Positions 46,424 through 54,400 of a stretch of 64,000 bases of DNA are shown here, piece after piece. The position numbers and the translations under genes were made by a program. Origin of the DNA: Luteolibacter luteus. GTDB taxonomy: Bacteria; Verrucomicrobiota; Verrucomicrobiia; Verrucomicrobiales; Akkermansiaceae. The notes beneath the pieces were generated by a model. The model was not told where the DNA came from and made no database searches. It saw only the letters and a program-made list of their open reading frames with translations. The stretch covers positions 744,001-808,000 of the forward strand of contig NZ_CP051774.1 of NCBI RefSeq assembly GCF_012913485.1, given 5' to 3'. Positions within the stretch are counted from its first letter, which is position 1, and each line of letters starts with the position of its first letter.

Positions 46424-47401
46424 ATGGTGCCTTCCGGACTTTCCCGCATCGCCGTGCTGCTCCTCGCCACGGCGATGGCGGTTGCCCAGGAGCCGAAGGC
46501 ACCGGACGCGGAGGGAGGAGCTGCCTCTCCCGCCCCGAAGAAAGCCGCGCTCGAGCGTGTGATGTCCGAGCGCGGCACCGAAGCGGAATTCAGTGCCGCC
46601 CTTGCCAAGGCGAAGGAGGCCGGCATCCCGGACCAGGCACTCGTGGAAGCGAGGTTCCTCTACCACGTGGATCGCCAGGAGGACGAAAAACTGGCGGCCA
46701 TGCTGCCGGAACTTCAGAAACGGAAGGACTCCTTCAAGCTGGAGGACTCGGAGATCTTCGCCGTGCGCGAGGATTGGCTCGCGGTGGTGGAGTATGTGGA
46801 AGCTCTCGCCGCGCTGAAAAAGGGCGACAAGGACCGCTTCAAGAAGCACATCACCGAAGCCTTCTGGCTGAGCCCGCGCCAAGGATCCGCCTTCGCACCG
46901 CACATCGATCGCCTGCGCATGGAAGAGGCCATGCGCGGCGTGAGGATCGATCTCGCGACCAAGCTGGCCTCCCTGCTCGCTGGCGAAGAGATCGATCTCG
47001 CCAGGCTGCTGAAGGATAAAAAAGCGCTGCTCCTCCATTTCTGGGCGCCATGGAACCAGGAGAGCGAAGCAAGCATGCCCGACTTCAAGGTCACGGCAGC
47101 TGAACTGCAGAAGAACGGGATCGCTGTCGTATCCCTGCTTGCCGACACCGAACCGGAAGCAATCCACGACGCAAAGGAGATCGTCTCCGAACTGGGAACA
47201 CCACCGCCCGGAGCATGGCTGGTGGATCGCGAGAAGGACTCGCTGCACCGCTTGCTGCGCATCCAGAACCTTCCCTCGATGGTTCTGGTATCGCCGGAAG
47301 GACAGGTGCTCTTTAACGGCCACCCTTCCGAAGATGGCCTGTGGGAAGCGCTGGCGAAACTCTCGCCAGCCATCAAACGCCCGCCGGTAAAGGACGAATA
47401 G
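46424..47401 (+). CDS. Thioredoxin-like exported protein lacking CxxC
   Basis: A 325-aa protein with a signal peptide (MVPSGLSRIAVLLLATAMAVAQ). Residues ~45-180 are helical and charged; from ~195 comes a TlpA/ResA-type thioredoxin fold (ALLLHFWAPWNQESEASMPDF, NGIAVVSLLADTEPEAIHD, LPSMVLVSPEGQVLFNG). The CxxC pair is replaced by Asn211-Gln-Glu-Ser214, so it cannot act as a disulfide reductase. A structural or partner-binding role in the periplasm is more likely. The cis-Pro is kept (LPSMV). It follows the LysM gene closely. Confidence 0.88.
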   Translation: MVPSGLSRIAVLLLATAMAVAQEPKAPDAEGGAASPAPKKAALERVMSERGTEAEFSAALAKAKEAGIPDQALVEARFLYHVDRQEDEKLAAMLPELQKRKDSFKLEDSEIFAVREDWLAVVEYVEALAALKKGDKDRFKKHITEAFWLSPRQGSAFAPHIDRLRMEEAMRGVRIDLATKLASLLAGEEIDLARLLKDKKALLLHFWAPWNQESEASMPDFKVTAAELQKNGIAVVSLLADTEPEAIHDAKEIVSELGTPPPGAWLVDREKDSLHRLLRIQNLPSMVLVSPEGQVLFNGHPSEDGLWEALAKLSPAIKRPPVKDE

Positions 47402-47413
47402 CGTGCCGCAAAC

Positions 47414-47435
47414 AACTACGATAAACATCGTAGTT
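47414..47435. promoter_or_regulatory. Inverted repeat, candidate BlaI-type operator
   Basis: AACTACGAT and ATCGTAGTT are perfect 9-bp arms around AAAC. The half-sites ACTAC and GTAGT match the BlaI/MecI recognition pattern. A further AACTACTAG at 47518 overlaps the promoter region of the next gene. No T-run follows, so a terminator is less likely. Confidence 0.5.
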
Positions 47436-47502
47436 CGAAATCGGACTGGAAAAGCGCTGGTAAAAATTGTTTAATGTTTGCTAAAATTCGGATAGTTTGA
47501 AC

Positions 47503-47531
47503 TTGACGGAATTGTGAACTACTAGCTTTAT
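47503..47531 (+). promoter_or_regulatory. Possible promoter of the BlaI-tail gene
   Basis: TTGACG (47503-47508) lies 17 bp before CTTTAT (47526-47531), 30-58 nt upstream of the start codon. The -10 match is weak. The whole stretch 47460-47530 is AT-rich. Confidence 0.35.
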
Positions 47532-47560
47532 GGTGTCACGAACCCGGCGATCATAAGATC

Positions 47561-48337
47561 ATGGCACGAGTCACACACCCCTCCAACCTCGAGCTCCAAG
47601 CATTGTCGGTATTGTGGCACGAGGGCCCATCTACGGTAAGCGCCGTACTTGAAACCCTTCCCGACGGGAAGGACAGGGCCTACACCACGGTACTCTCCGT
47701 GTTGCAGAGCCTCGAGCGAAAGAAGCTGGTGAAGCGTGTGCGCGACGGACGCGCGCATGTTTACGAAGCCGCGTTTTCGCAGGACACGATTGTCCGCCGT
47801 GCAGCGCACGACTTTCTGACAAACGCTTTCGGGGGCCGTCTCGGTGAGGCGATCCTCGCACTACTCTCCGCTGGCACGTTAACGCCGGATGAGAAAACCA
47901 ACATCGAACGCGAACTCAAAAGACACAAAGCCATGGCTGCAAAGAAAACAGCAAAGAAGGCTGCCAAGAAGGCTCCGGCCAAGAAGGCCGCCGCCAAGAA
48001 GGCCGCGAAGAAGGCTCCGGCCAAGAAGGCCGCTGCTAAGAAAGCCCCCGCCAAGAAGGCTGCCAAGCCTGCGAAGAAGGCGGCGAAGAAGGTTGCAAAG
48101 AAGGCCACCAAGAAAGCTGCCAAGTCTGCAAAGAAGGCTGCCAAGAAGGCCGCCAAGAAGACCGTAGCGAAGAAGGCTGCCAAGAAGGCCGCTAAGAAGG
48201 CTCCGGCCAAGAAGGCTGCTAAGAAGGTTGCCAAAAAGGCCGCGAAGAAGGTCGCCAAGAAGGCTGCCAAGTCTGCGAAGAAGGCCGCTCCGGCAAAGAA
48301 GGCTGCCAAGAAGGCCGCCAAGAAAGCCGCGAAATAA
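47561..48337 (+). CDS. BlaI/MecI-type winged-helix protein fused to a histone-H1-like AKK tail
   Basis: A 258-aa protein in one uninterrupted frame. Residues 1-~120 are a BlaI/MecI (penicillinase repressor) domain: LELQALSVLWHEGPSTVSAVLETL, YTTVLSVLQSLERKKLVKR, RVRDGRAHVYEA. From residue ~125 the rest is almost only Lys, Ala and Pro in repeats of KKAAKK and KKAPAKKAA, as in eukaryotic H1 tails and the Chlamydia Hc proteins. An internal ATG (47933) could start the tail alone. BlaI proteins usually repress beta-lactamase-type genes; no blaR1 peptidase or beta-lactamase is nearby. The tail would bind DNA without sequence preference, so this may be a nucleoid-compacting or hybrid regulator. Confidence 0.9.
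   Translation: MARVTHPSNLELQALSVLWHEGPSTVSAVLETLPDGKDRAYTTVLSVLQSLERKKLVKRVRDGRAHVYEAAFSQDTIVRRAAHDFLTNAFGGRLGEAILALLSAGTLTPDEKTNIERELKRHKAMAAKKTAKKAAKKAPAKKAAAKKAAKKAPAKKAAAKKAPAKKAAKPAKKAAKKVAKKATKKAAKSAKKAAKKAAKKTVAKKAAKKAAKKAPAKKAAKKVAKKAAKKVAKKAAKSAKKAAPAKKAAKKAAKKAAK
47936..48334. repeat. DNA-level repeats encoding the AKK tail
   Basis: Short repeats of AAGAAGGCTGCC and AAGAAGGCCGCC encode KKAA and KKA units. The array is not a strict tandem repeat and is GC-rich; synonymous codons vary between units. Confidence 0.8.
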
Positions 48338-48413
48338 GGCCCGTTCCCCATCCGCGAGAGGCCTCCCCGCCCAGTGCGCCGGAAGCCATCGCGTTGAGTC
48401 GAATGTCTCAAAC

Positions 48414-48447
48414 GGCGGGGAGCTCCGGCTCCTCGCCCTTTTTCTTT
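48414..48447 (+). terminator. Terminator after the BlaI-tail gene
   Basis: GGCGGGGAGC pairs with GCTCCTCGCC (one G-T) around TCCG, followed by CTTTTTCTTT. Confidence 0.75.
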
Positions 48448-48552
48448 CCCGCCCGGGAACCCCTTCAAAAAACCCGCTGGCCCGATGAAAAAATGGGTTG
48501 CATCCCCGCGAAGGTCCCCCCATTCTCCCGCCCCCGTCCGGGGGCACACAAC

Positions 48553-48627
48553 GCGCGGTTAGCTCAGTGGTAGAGCACCACCTTGACACGGTGGGGGTCA
48601 CTGGTTCGAACCCAGTATCGCGCACCA
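48553..48627 (+). tRNA. tRNA-Val (anticodon GAC)
   Basis: This is a 75-nt cloverleaf with encoded CCA. The acceptor GCGCGGT pairs with ATCGCGC (one G-T), the D arm is GCTCAGTGGTAGAGC, and the anticodon stem CCACC/GGTGG holds loop TTGACAC. The T arm is CTGG-TTCGAAC-CCAG. Anticodon GAC reads GUC (Val). Confidence 0.97.
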
Positions 48628-48640
48628 CCCCTTTTTCCCC

Positions 48641-49504
48641 GTGACCACTCGGATCGACACTTCACCAGAGCGCCTCGCCGTTCTTCTGAGGCTGCTCGAC
48701 GACGATTCCCCTCCGGTTCGCACATCCGTTGAAGCCGCTCTTTCCGAATTCGGCGGTGACGTGAGCGAATTGCTCAGCGAAATGGACGTCACGCTGTCCG
48801 AAGCGGACCTCGAATTACTTTCGCTCCTCCTTCTCCCCTCCCGCCGCGAACGCCTGCGCCGCGAATGGATCGTGCCTGCCGGCGGTGCCGCAGCCGTCCA
48901 TGACGATTGGGAACAGTTTGAAGCGCTGCTCCGCTCTCTCTCGGATTATTTGCACGATGGCGTGACCATGCGCCAACCCTTGGGCGATGCCTTGGATCTC
49001 CTGACCGAAGAACTCCAGTTGGTCGCCGACGAGGAAGGCCCGGCAGGAATTAACCGTGCTCTTTTTGAAAGCGGTCGCTTCGAGGCTAATATCCAGGAAG
49101 AGGATGATCCGGATAACTATGATCTGGCCCATGTCTTGGCGGGAAATCCCTCGAATGCCGTCGGGCTGGGATTGATTTTTCTCCTTATCGCCCGCCGCAT
49201 GGATATCGATGTCGACGGGCTGCTTTTGCCGCAGTCACTCCTGTGCCGCTACCACGAAGAAGGCCACGTCGTTTTGTCCGAGCCTCTCGTGAAAGGACGT
49301 CGTGTACTGGTGGAGGACCTCGCACACCGGATGCGCCGTTATCCGCGCGATGTCCGCGCGATCGCGGCACGCCCCGCCACTCCCGGTGAATTGTTGGTAA
49401 GAGTGGTGGAAGAACTCGCGACCGCGTGGTCGGTGCGGGGCGAGGTGGAAGACGCGGAGCTCATGGAGGAGCTTCTGGCAACACTCGTGAAAGCCCCGTT
49501 CTGA
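48641..49504 (+). CDS. SirB1-like transglutaminase-fold protein
   Basis: A 287-aa protein from GTG 48641, 13 nt after tRNA-Val. Residues ~165-215 match the SirB1/transglutaminase-like family (NPSNAVGLGLIFLLIARRMDIDVDGLLLPQSLLCRY); in canonical members this region is NPISLxxxY and PGHFLVRY. The typical His of PGHF is Gln here (LPQSLL), so the fold is probably kept without catalysis. The N-terminal ~70 residues look like HEAT-type helices (LAVLLRLLDDDSPPVRTSVEAAL). The role is unknown. It is convergent with the DUF6600 lipoprotein. Confidence 0.82.
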   Translation: MTTRIDTSPERLAVLLRLLDDDSPPVRTSVEAALSEFGGDVSELLSEMDVTLSEADLELLSLLLLPSRRERLRREWIVPAGGAAAVHDDWEQFEALLRSLSDYLHDGVTMRQPLGDALDLLTEELQLVADEEGPAGINRALFESGRFEANIQEEDDPDNYDLAHVLAGNPSNAVGLGLIFLLIARRMDIDVDGLLLPQSLLCRYHEEGHVVLSEPLVKGRRVLVEDLAHRMRRYPRDVRAIAARPATPGELLVRVVEELATAWSVRGEVEDAELMEELLATLVKAPF

Positions 49505-49513
49505 GAAAAGGAA

Positions 49514-49539
49514 ACGGGGTGAAGTAAACTTCACCCCGT
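49514..49539. terminator. Hairpin between convergent genes
   Basis: ACGGGGTGAAGT (49514-49525) pairs perfectly with ACTTCACCCCGT (49528-49539) around AA. There is no long T-run on either side, so termination would be imperfect. Confidence 0.5.
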
Positions 49540-49574
49540 GGATACCGCTCAGCTTGGGCAACTGTATTTGTCTC

Positions 49575-52292
49575 TTATCTGCCACGGCGCTGACGTTCGT
49601 CGTCTTGCTGCCGGGAGCGTTCTTGCTCCTGCCTTGAACGCTCCTGCTGTTGGCGGGCATTCTCTTCCTGCTGCTGACGACGGGCTTCCTCTTGCTGGCG
49701 CCGGGACTCTTCCTGCTGGCGAGCACGTTCTTCAGCTTGGCGCCGGGCCTCCTCTTGCTGACGTGCGCGTTCCTCCTGCTGCTGGCGCCGCTCTTCCTCT
49801 TGCTGACGTGCGCGTTCTTCCTGCTGTTGGCGACGCGCCTCCTCTTGCTGACGGCGGGATTCTTCCTGTTGCTGGCGCATCTGCTCTTGCTGACGGGCGC
49901 GCTCCTCTTGTTGCTGGCGTTCCCGTTCCTGGGCTTGGCGACGTGCCTCTTCCTGCTGCCGCGCGCGCTCCGCTTGCTCAAGGGCGCGTTCTTCCTGCTG
50001 CTGGCGCATGCGTTCCTGTTGCTGGGCACGCTCCTCCTGCTGCTGGCGGCGATTGTTCTCCTCGTTCTGTTGCCGCGCTTGCTCCTGGCGCTCGCGCATC
50101 TCTTGCTGACGTTGGTTCTGTTCAGTGCGCTCCCGTGCTGTTTCCTGCTGCTGCCTGCGGGCTTCTTCCATGCGCTGGCGACGGTTGTTTTCCTCCGCCT
50201 GCTGCCCTGCTTGTTCCTCCTGCTGTTGGCGAGCGCGCTCTTGTTGTTGCTGGCGGGCCTGCTCCATGCGCTGGCGACGGTTCTCTTCCAGCCCTTCCCT
50301 CGCCTGCTGTTGTTGTTCTCGCTCGGCCGCTTGCTCGACCTGTTGGCGACGCGCTTCTTCCATTCGTTCGCGCCGACTGATCTCTTGCTCCTGGACCTGC
50401 GCCTGCTGCTGTCCGGCTTGCTCTTGCTGTTGTTGCCGTTCGTTTCGCGCTTCCTGCTGGCGTTCGCGACGGTTGATGCGGGGGCCCTCTCCGTTTTGTT
50501 CCGGCTGCGGCGCTACCGGATTGTTGTTCCCCGGCGGCTGTGGAGTGGCGGCTTCGTTGTTGTTGGGTTGTGGCTCGCGCCCCGGCTGACGGCGTTCGCG
50601 CAAACGATCCGCGGCACCACCACGCGGCAGATCCTCCTTGGCCGGCGGCTCCGCGGCTGGCCTTTGCGGTTCCTCATCTTCACGCGCCGTGATCTTCGGC
50701 GAAGGATCCACACCACCATTGCGCTGAGCGCGCTGCTCCCGCAGACGCTGGGCATTCTGGCGCTGGCGCTCCGCGAGCGATAGCCGTCCACCTTCCTTCG
50801 GAGCATCTCCAGCTTGTGGAGTCCCTGCGGGATTCGCCGGTGCGTCGGGGCGTTGGCTCTCGCGCTCTTGCTCACGAATCTTCGCGAACTTCTCGCGGCG
50901 ATTCTCAACAATCTTCTGCTGCTTCACTTCGAGCTTCTCCTGCGCTACGGAAACCTTCTGGCGATTCGCCTTAAGCTGCTTCTGCCGGTCTCCACCATCG
51001 CGCACCCAAACAGCGGCCTGCTCCTGCTGCTTCTGGCGGGCATCGCGAAAACGCTCGCGCCACTCCGGCTTGATGCCAGCTTCTGCCCGCTCGACCTTCA
51101 CGTTATCCCACTTCCCTTGGAGCCGTGGTGGTTTCAGGTTCGCATTCCACTTCGTATTGAAATTCGGCGCGAAGACCGCGAGTTGCTTGCCACGAAAGAC
51201 CGCATTGCGTTCCTGCGCCTTTTGGTTGAAGGCCTTCAAGCGATCGATCTGCAGTTGATACACCGGCCACGGCTTACCCACGAACCTCTGGAGCTTTTCC
51301 CAACGCGGACCACCGGAGACGATCTGGTTTCTGTGATATTGGATGTTGGTGACGTTGGTCGTCTTCGGAACATAGATCCTGTTGTCCGCAACCGGCAGGC
51401 AGTGCTTCCACAGAGGGTCTGCCATATGCCGGCAATGCACGAAGGTGAACATCGACCAACTGATGCCAAAATCCGCCTCGACCGATTTGTTCCAGCCGCG
51501 GTTGCGGTAGCACAAGGTTTCGGGCGGCAGTGGCGCCCATCCGACGTGGTCTCCGCCCTCGCGCCAGCACACCCACGATGGAGCCCATTCATCACCCGGC
51601 ACCCAGGCCCAGCCACGACCTTCGATCAGACACCAACGGCCATAGTGGAAACAGGCCCAGCCAAAGGGTTCGTCCGAGCACCAGTTCCATCCCAAGTTCG
51701 TGCATGCCCAGCGGCCGCGGGTATAGGGACGCCATGAAGCATCCTGCGCGACCACCGTGGGCTGGTAGACGTAGCCATACTCGGGTGTCTCATACCAGGA
51801 TCCGTAGGGCTGGAGGTCTTCATAAAAAGTCTCGTAATCCGCCACCGGCTCTTGGGTTTCCTCGATGGGCTCCGGCTCCCAATCGTCCAAAGGCTCGTAG
51901 CCCGCGGAGACATACTCCTGTTGATCCAGATCGGACTCACGCGCGGCAAGGTCCCCTTCCCGGTCTGCCAAATTGGCTTCGCGCCGGTCGATCTCGCGCT
52001 GTCGATCTTCCAAGGAGGCATTGAAATCGTCCGCATCCTGCTCACGTGCGGCGAGGCGGGACTCCCGTTCGGCACGCAGCGCTTCCTTCTCTTCCTCCAG
52101 GGCAGCGCGTTCTTCTTCCAATCGCTCTCGTTCCAGCGTCGCCCGCTCGTCTTCGAGGGCAGCTCGTTCGGCGGAGAGATCGCCTGCCGGGCCCTCGCCG
52201 CCGGTGGCGGCCTTGGTGCTCTTCTGTTTTTCGCAGGCCGCGAGCATCATGCAGAGGGCGGAGGAAGTCCAAAGGAGACGATGCGCTTTCAT
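49575..52292 (-). CDS. DUF6600-type lipoprotein with a 290-residue Gln/Glu/Arg-rich C-terminal coil
   Basis: A 905-aa lipoprotein (MKAHRLLWTSSALCMMLAAC, Cys20). It begins with a charged coiled coil (residues ~50-130, ALEDERATLERERLEEER). The central part (~145-290) is rich in Trp, Tyr and Gly: PYGSWYETPEYGYVYQP, RPYTRGRW, GWNWCSDEPFGWACFHYGRW, GWAWVPGDEWAPSWVCWREG, the pattern of DUF6600. A Pro/Gln/Asn linker leads to a long Arg/Gln/Glu coil from ~610 to the end. Part of that region reads in other frames only because it is low-complexity. It would be a long outer-membrane-anchored filament. Confidence 0.88.
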   Translation of the reverse strand: MKAHRLLWTSSALCMMLAACEKQKSTKAATGGEGPAGDLSAERAALEDERATLERERLEEERAALEEEKEALRAERESRLAAREQDADDFNASLEDRQREIDRREANLADREGDLAARESDLDQQEYVSAGYEPLDDWEPEPIEETQEPVADYETFYEDLQPYGSWYETPEYGYVYQPTVVAQDASWRPYTRGRWACTNLGWNWCSDEPFGWACFHYGRWCLIEGRGWAWVPGDEWAPSWVCWREGGDHVGWAPLPPETLCYRNRGWNKSVEADFGISWSMFTFVHCRHMADPLWKHCLPVADNRIYVPKTTNVTNIQYHRNQIVSGGPRWEKLQRFVGKPWPVYQLQIDRLKAFNQKAQERNAVFRGKQLAVFAPNFNTKWNANLKPPRLQGKWDNVKVERAEAGIKPEWRERFRDARQKQQEQAAVWVRDGGDRQKQLKANRQKVSVAQEKLEVKQQKIVENRREKFAKIREQERESQRPDAPANPAGTPQAGDAPKEGGRLSLAERQRQNAQRLREQRAQRNGGVDPSPKITAREDEEPQRPAAEPPAKEDLPRGGAADRLRERRQPGREPQPNNNEAATPQPPGNNNPVAPQPEQNGEGPRINRRERQQEARNERQQQQEQAGQQQAQVQEQEISRRERMEEARRQQVEQAAEREQQQQAREGLEENRRQRMEQARQQQQERARQQQEEQAGQQAEENNRRQRMEEARRQQQETARERTEQNQRQQEMRERQEQARQQNEENNRRQQQEERAQQQERMRQQQEERALEQAERARQQEEARRQAQERERQQQEERARQQEQMRQQQEESRRQQEEARRQQQEERARQQEEERRQQQEERARQQEEARRQAEERARQQEESRRQQEEARRQQQEENARQQQERSRQEQERSRQQDDERQRRGR

Positions 52293-52394
52293 CGGTGAAT
52301 TGGGATTACGGTGCTTTGACCGAAGGTGGTCGCACACTATTCAAACGGCTTGAAAAGAAATCAACGCCGCCCGGACACGGCATGCGCCGCTTCC

Positions 52395-53066
52395 TCAGGT
52401 CGGCTCCCGCACCCCCAAGGTTGCGACCTCGTAGTCGATGCGGGCAGGCCCCCCGCGTCCGCCGGGGATCTCGCGGCGGATTACCCGCGTGGCAAGTAGC
52501 TCCTCCATCATGCGCAACTCAAGATTGATCGCATTAGGATAAGCCGCGAACACCGCTTGCAGGGGATGGTGATATTCCTCGATCCGGAAGCCCTTGGCCG
52601 GATCGTATTTGCAGCGACCGAAGCACCCTTCCTTCTCCCGCAGGGCGGAAAGCAAGGTCGCGCGCTCCACCAGCGACTTCGCCTTGTTCAACTTCGGCCG
52701 CCATTGCTCGCGAAGCTGGCTGAAATACTGGAGCAGCAAGCGCTCCGGTGCCGTGTCGCCGAACAAGGCACGAGCCGCTTCAAGCAACTCGATTGAAAGC
52801 GAGACTCCCGCTTGAGGGAAAATCGCCTCGGCTTTCGGGGCCAGACGGTACATGATTTCCGGTCGACCCACCTCTTGCCGTGGCAGCCGCCAACGCTCCA
52901 GATAGCCCATTTTTACCAGCCGATCACACTGGTCCTTCATGCCCATGTAGCTCGTGCCGAGGCGGCGGCTCAGCTCGCTGACAGGCAGCCCGCCGGAGAT
53001 CTTGAGCTCTTCGATCACCTTCACCCATCCCTCTTTCACCAACTCGCGGAAGCCCGGCAGGAACAT
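52395..53066 (-). CDS. Winged-helix regulator of the SufR/ArsR-like type
   Basis: A 223-aa regulator from ATG 53066 (a longer frame to 53246 reads through non-conserved codons). The helix-turn-helix is LPVSELSRRLGTSYMGMKDQ then LVKMGYLERWRLPRQEVGRP, with the wing. The C-terminal part has GCFGRCKYDP (two Cys) and LQAVFAAYPNAINLELRMMEELLATRV, a layout of the SufR/DtxR-like iron-sulfur regulators. The full set of Cys ligands of SufR is not present, so cluster binding is doubtful. It is divergent from the kinase gene at 53252 (185 bp apart). Confidence 0.78.
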   Translation of the reverse strand: MFLPGFRELVKEGWVKVIEELKISGGLPVSELSRRLGTSYMGMKDQCDRLVKMGYLERWRLPRQEVGRPEIMYRLAPKAEAIFPQAGVSLSIELLEAARALFGDTAPERLLLQYFSQLREQWRPKLNKAKSLVERATLLSALREKEGCFGRCKYDPAKGFRIEEYHHPLQAVFAAYPNAINLELRMMEELLATRVIRREIPGGRGGPARIDYEVATLGVREPT

Positions 53067-53251
53067 TCCCCAAGTTCCGCGCGACCGTGCCTCCCGATCA
53101 ACCGAAAATCCCTGAAACCCCTGCACATCTTGGATTCCGGCCTGTCGCGAATGCCAATTTTGTCCATGTAAATGTCTCTGAAACCCACGTTCAAATCCAG
53201 TTCCGTCATTTTTTTCTGGAATTGAGGAGCTTAAATGCCTATTCATTAAAC

Positions 53252-54376
53252 ATGCACGACGTCCGGCACGTTTCCGCCCTCTTTGACATGAGGGCAGACT
53301 TCGTAGACGCCCAGCCCTATGGCTCCGGGCACATTAACGACACCTATTGCGCGTGGTATGACCAAGCCGGGCTGCGGATCCGCTACATCCACCAGCGGAT
53401 CAATCATAACATCTTCAAGAATCCCGTCGCGCTGATGGAGAACATCGAGCGCGTGACCAGCCACTCGCTGTCCCGCCTGATGGATGTCAACCATCCGGAA
53501 GCTCGCCGCCGCACCTTGACCGTGGTCCCTGCGGTGGATGGAAAGCCTTACGCGATGGACCGCGATGGCAACTACTGGCGGACCTATCCCTTCATCGAGC
53601 GCGCGCGCGGCTACGACGAGATCCGTAGTAACCTGCAGGCGGAGCAAGCAGCGAAGGCTTTCGGAGAATTCCAAAAACTCGCCGCCGACCTCGGAGGAGC
53701 TCGTCTTCATGAGACGATCCCGAATTTTCATCACACTCCGAAGCGTCTCGAGGCGCTGGAGCAAGCGATTGAGGCCGACATCGCAGGACGGGCGCGGAGC
53801 TGCAAGGCTGAGATCGAATTCGCCCTCGCCCGTGCCAACGATTGCAGGCGCGTGACCGACCTCATCACCGCAGGCGTGATTCCGGAACGCGTGACCCACA
53901 ACGACACGAAGCTCAACAACGTCCTGCTGGATGACGTGACCTCCGAGGGAGTCTGTGTGATCGACCTCGATACGACGATGCCCGGCTCCGTGCTCTACGA
54001 TTTCGGCGATATGGTGCGCACCGCCACGCCCACCACGCGCGAGGATGAGGTGGACCTGGCGCTGGTAGGTATCCGGCTCGATCGCTTCGACGCGTTGGTT
54101 CGCGGCTATCTCGACAGCGCCTCTTCTTTCCTGAACCGCGCGGAGATCGATCACCTCGCCTTCTCCGGAAAGCTGTTGACCTTGGAATGCGGCATCCGCT
54201 TCCTCACCGACTACCTGCAGGGGGATGTTTATTTCAAGACGAAGCGCCCCGGCCACAACATGGACCGCTGCCGCTCGCAGTTCGCGATGGTGAAGGCCAT
54301 CGAGGAAAACCTCGATCAAATGGAAGAAATGGTGCAAGCCACCGCTGGCAGCACGAAGATCGTGGTAGCAGCCTGA
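53252..54376 (+). CDS. NahK-like sugar kinase (APH-fold phosphotransferase)
   Basis: A 374-aa kinase of the aminoglycoside-phosphotransferase fold. The N-lobe has QPYGSGHINDTYCAWYD and IRYIHQRINHNIFKNP, which matches N-acetylhexosamine 1-kinases. The C-lobe has the Brenner motif THNDTKLNNVLLD (catalytic Asp) and DxD-like VIDLDTTMPGSVLYDFGD. The start is ATG 53252; the earlier in-frame codons are shadows of the divergent regulator. The next gene (24 nt away) is a UDP-sugar epimerase, which fits an amino-sugar activation route. Substrate remains a guess. Confidence 0.88.
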   Translation: MHDVRHVSALFDMRADFVDAQPYGSGHINDTYCAWYDQAGLRIRYIHQRINHNIFKNPVALMENIERVTSHSLSRLMDVNHPEARRRTLTVVPAVDGKPYAMDRDGNYWRTYPFIERARGYDEIRSNLQAEQAAKAFGEFQKLAADLGGARLHETIPNFHHTPKRLEALEQAIEADIAGRARSCKAEIEFALARANDCRRVTDLITAGVIPERVTHNDTKLNNVLLDDVTSEGVCVIDLDTTMPGSVLYDFGDMVRTATPTTREDEVDLALVGIRLDRFDALVRGYLDSASSFLNRAEIDHLAFSGKLLTLECGIRFLTDYLQGDVYFKTKRPGHNMDRCRSQFAMVKAIEENLDQMEEMVQATAGSTKIVVAA

Positions 54377-54400
54377 TTCCCTTCCCTCCTTCTTGATCGC

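Noticed and set aside
47761-48549. Ala/Phe/Leu-rich open frames opposite the AKK tail
   Set aside because: Mirror image of the Lys/Ala codons. The real + strand frame starts with a recognised BlaI domain.
49514-49539. Operator for the SirB1-like gene
   Set aside because: The perfect hairpin lies past the stop codons of two convergent genes, so a weak terminator explains it better.
49538-50783. Long Leu/Pro-rich open frames opposite the low-complexity lipoprotein tail
   Set aside because: They arise from the repetitive CTG/CTT complement of Gln/Glu/Arg codons. There is no start signal or family.
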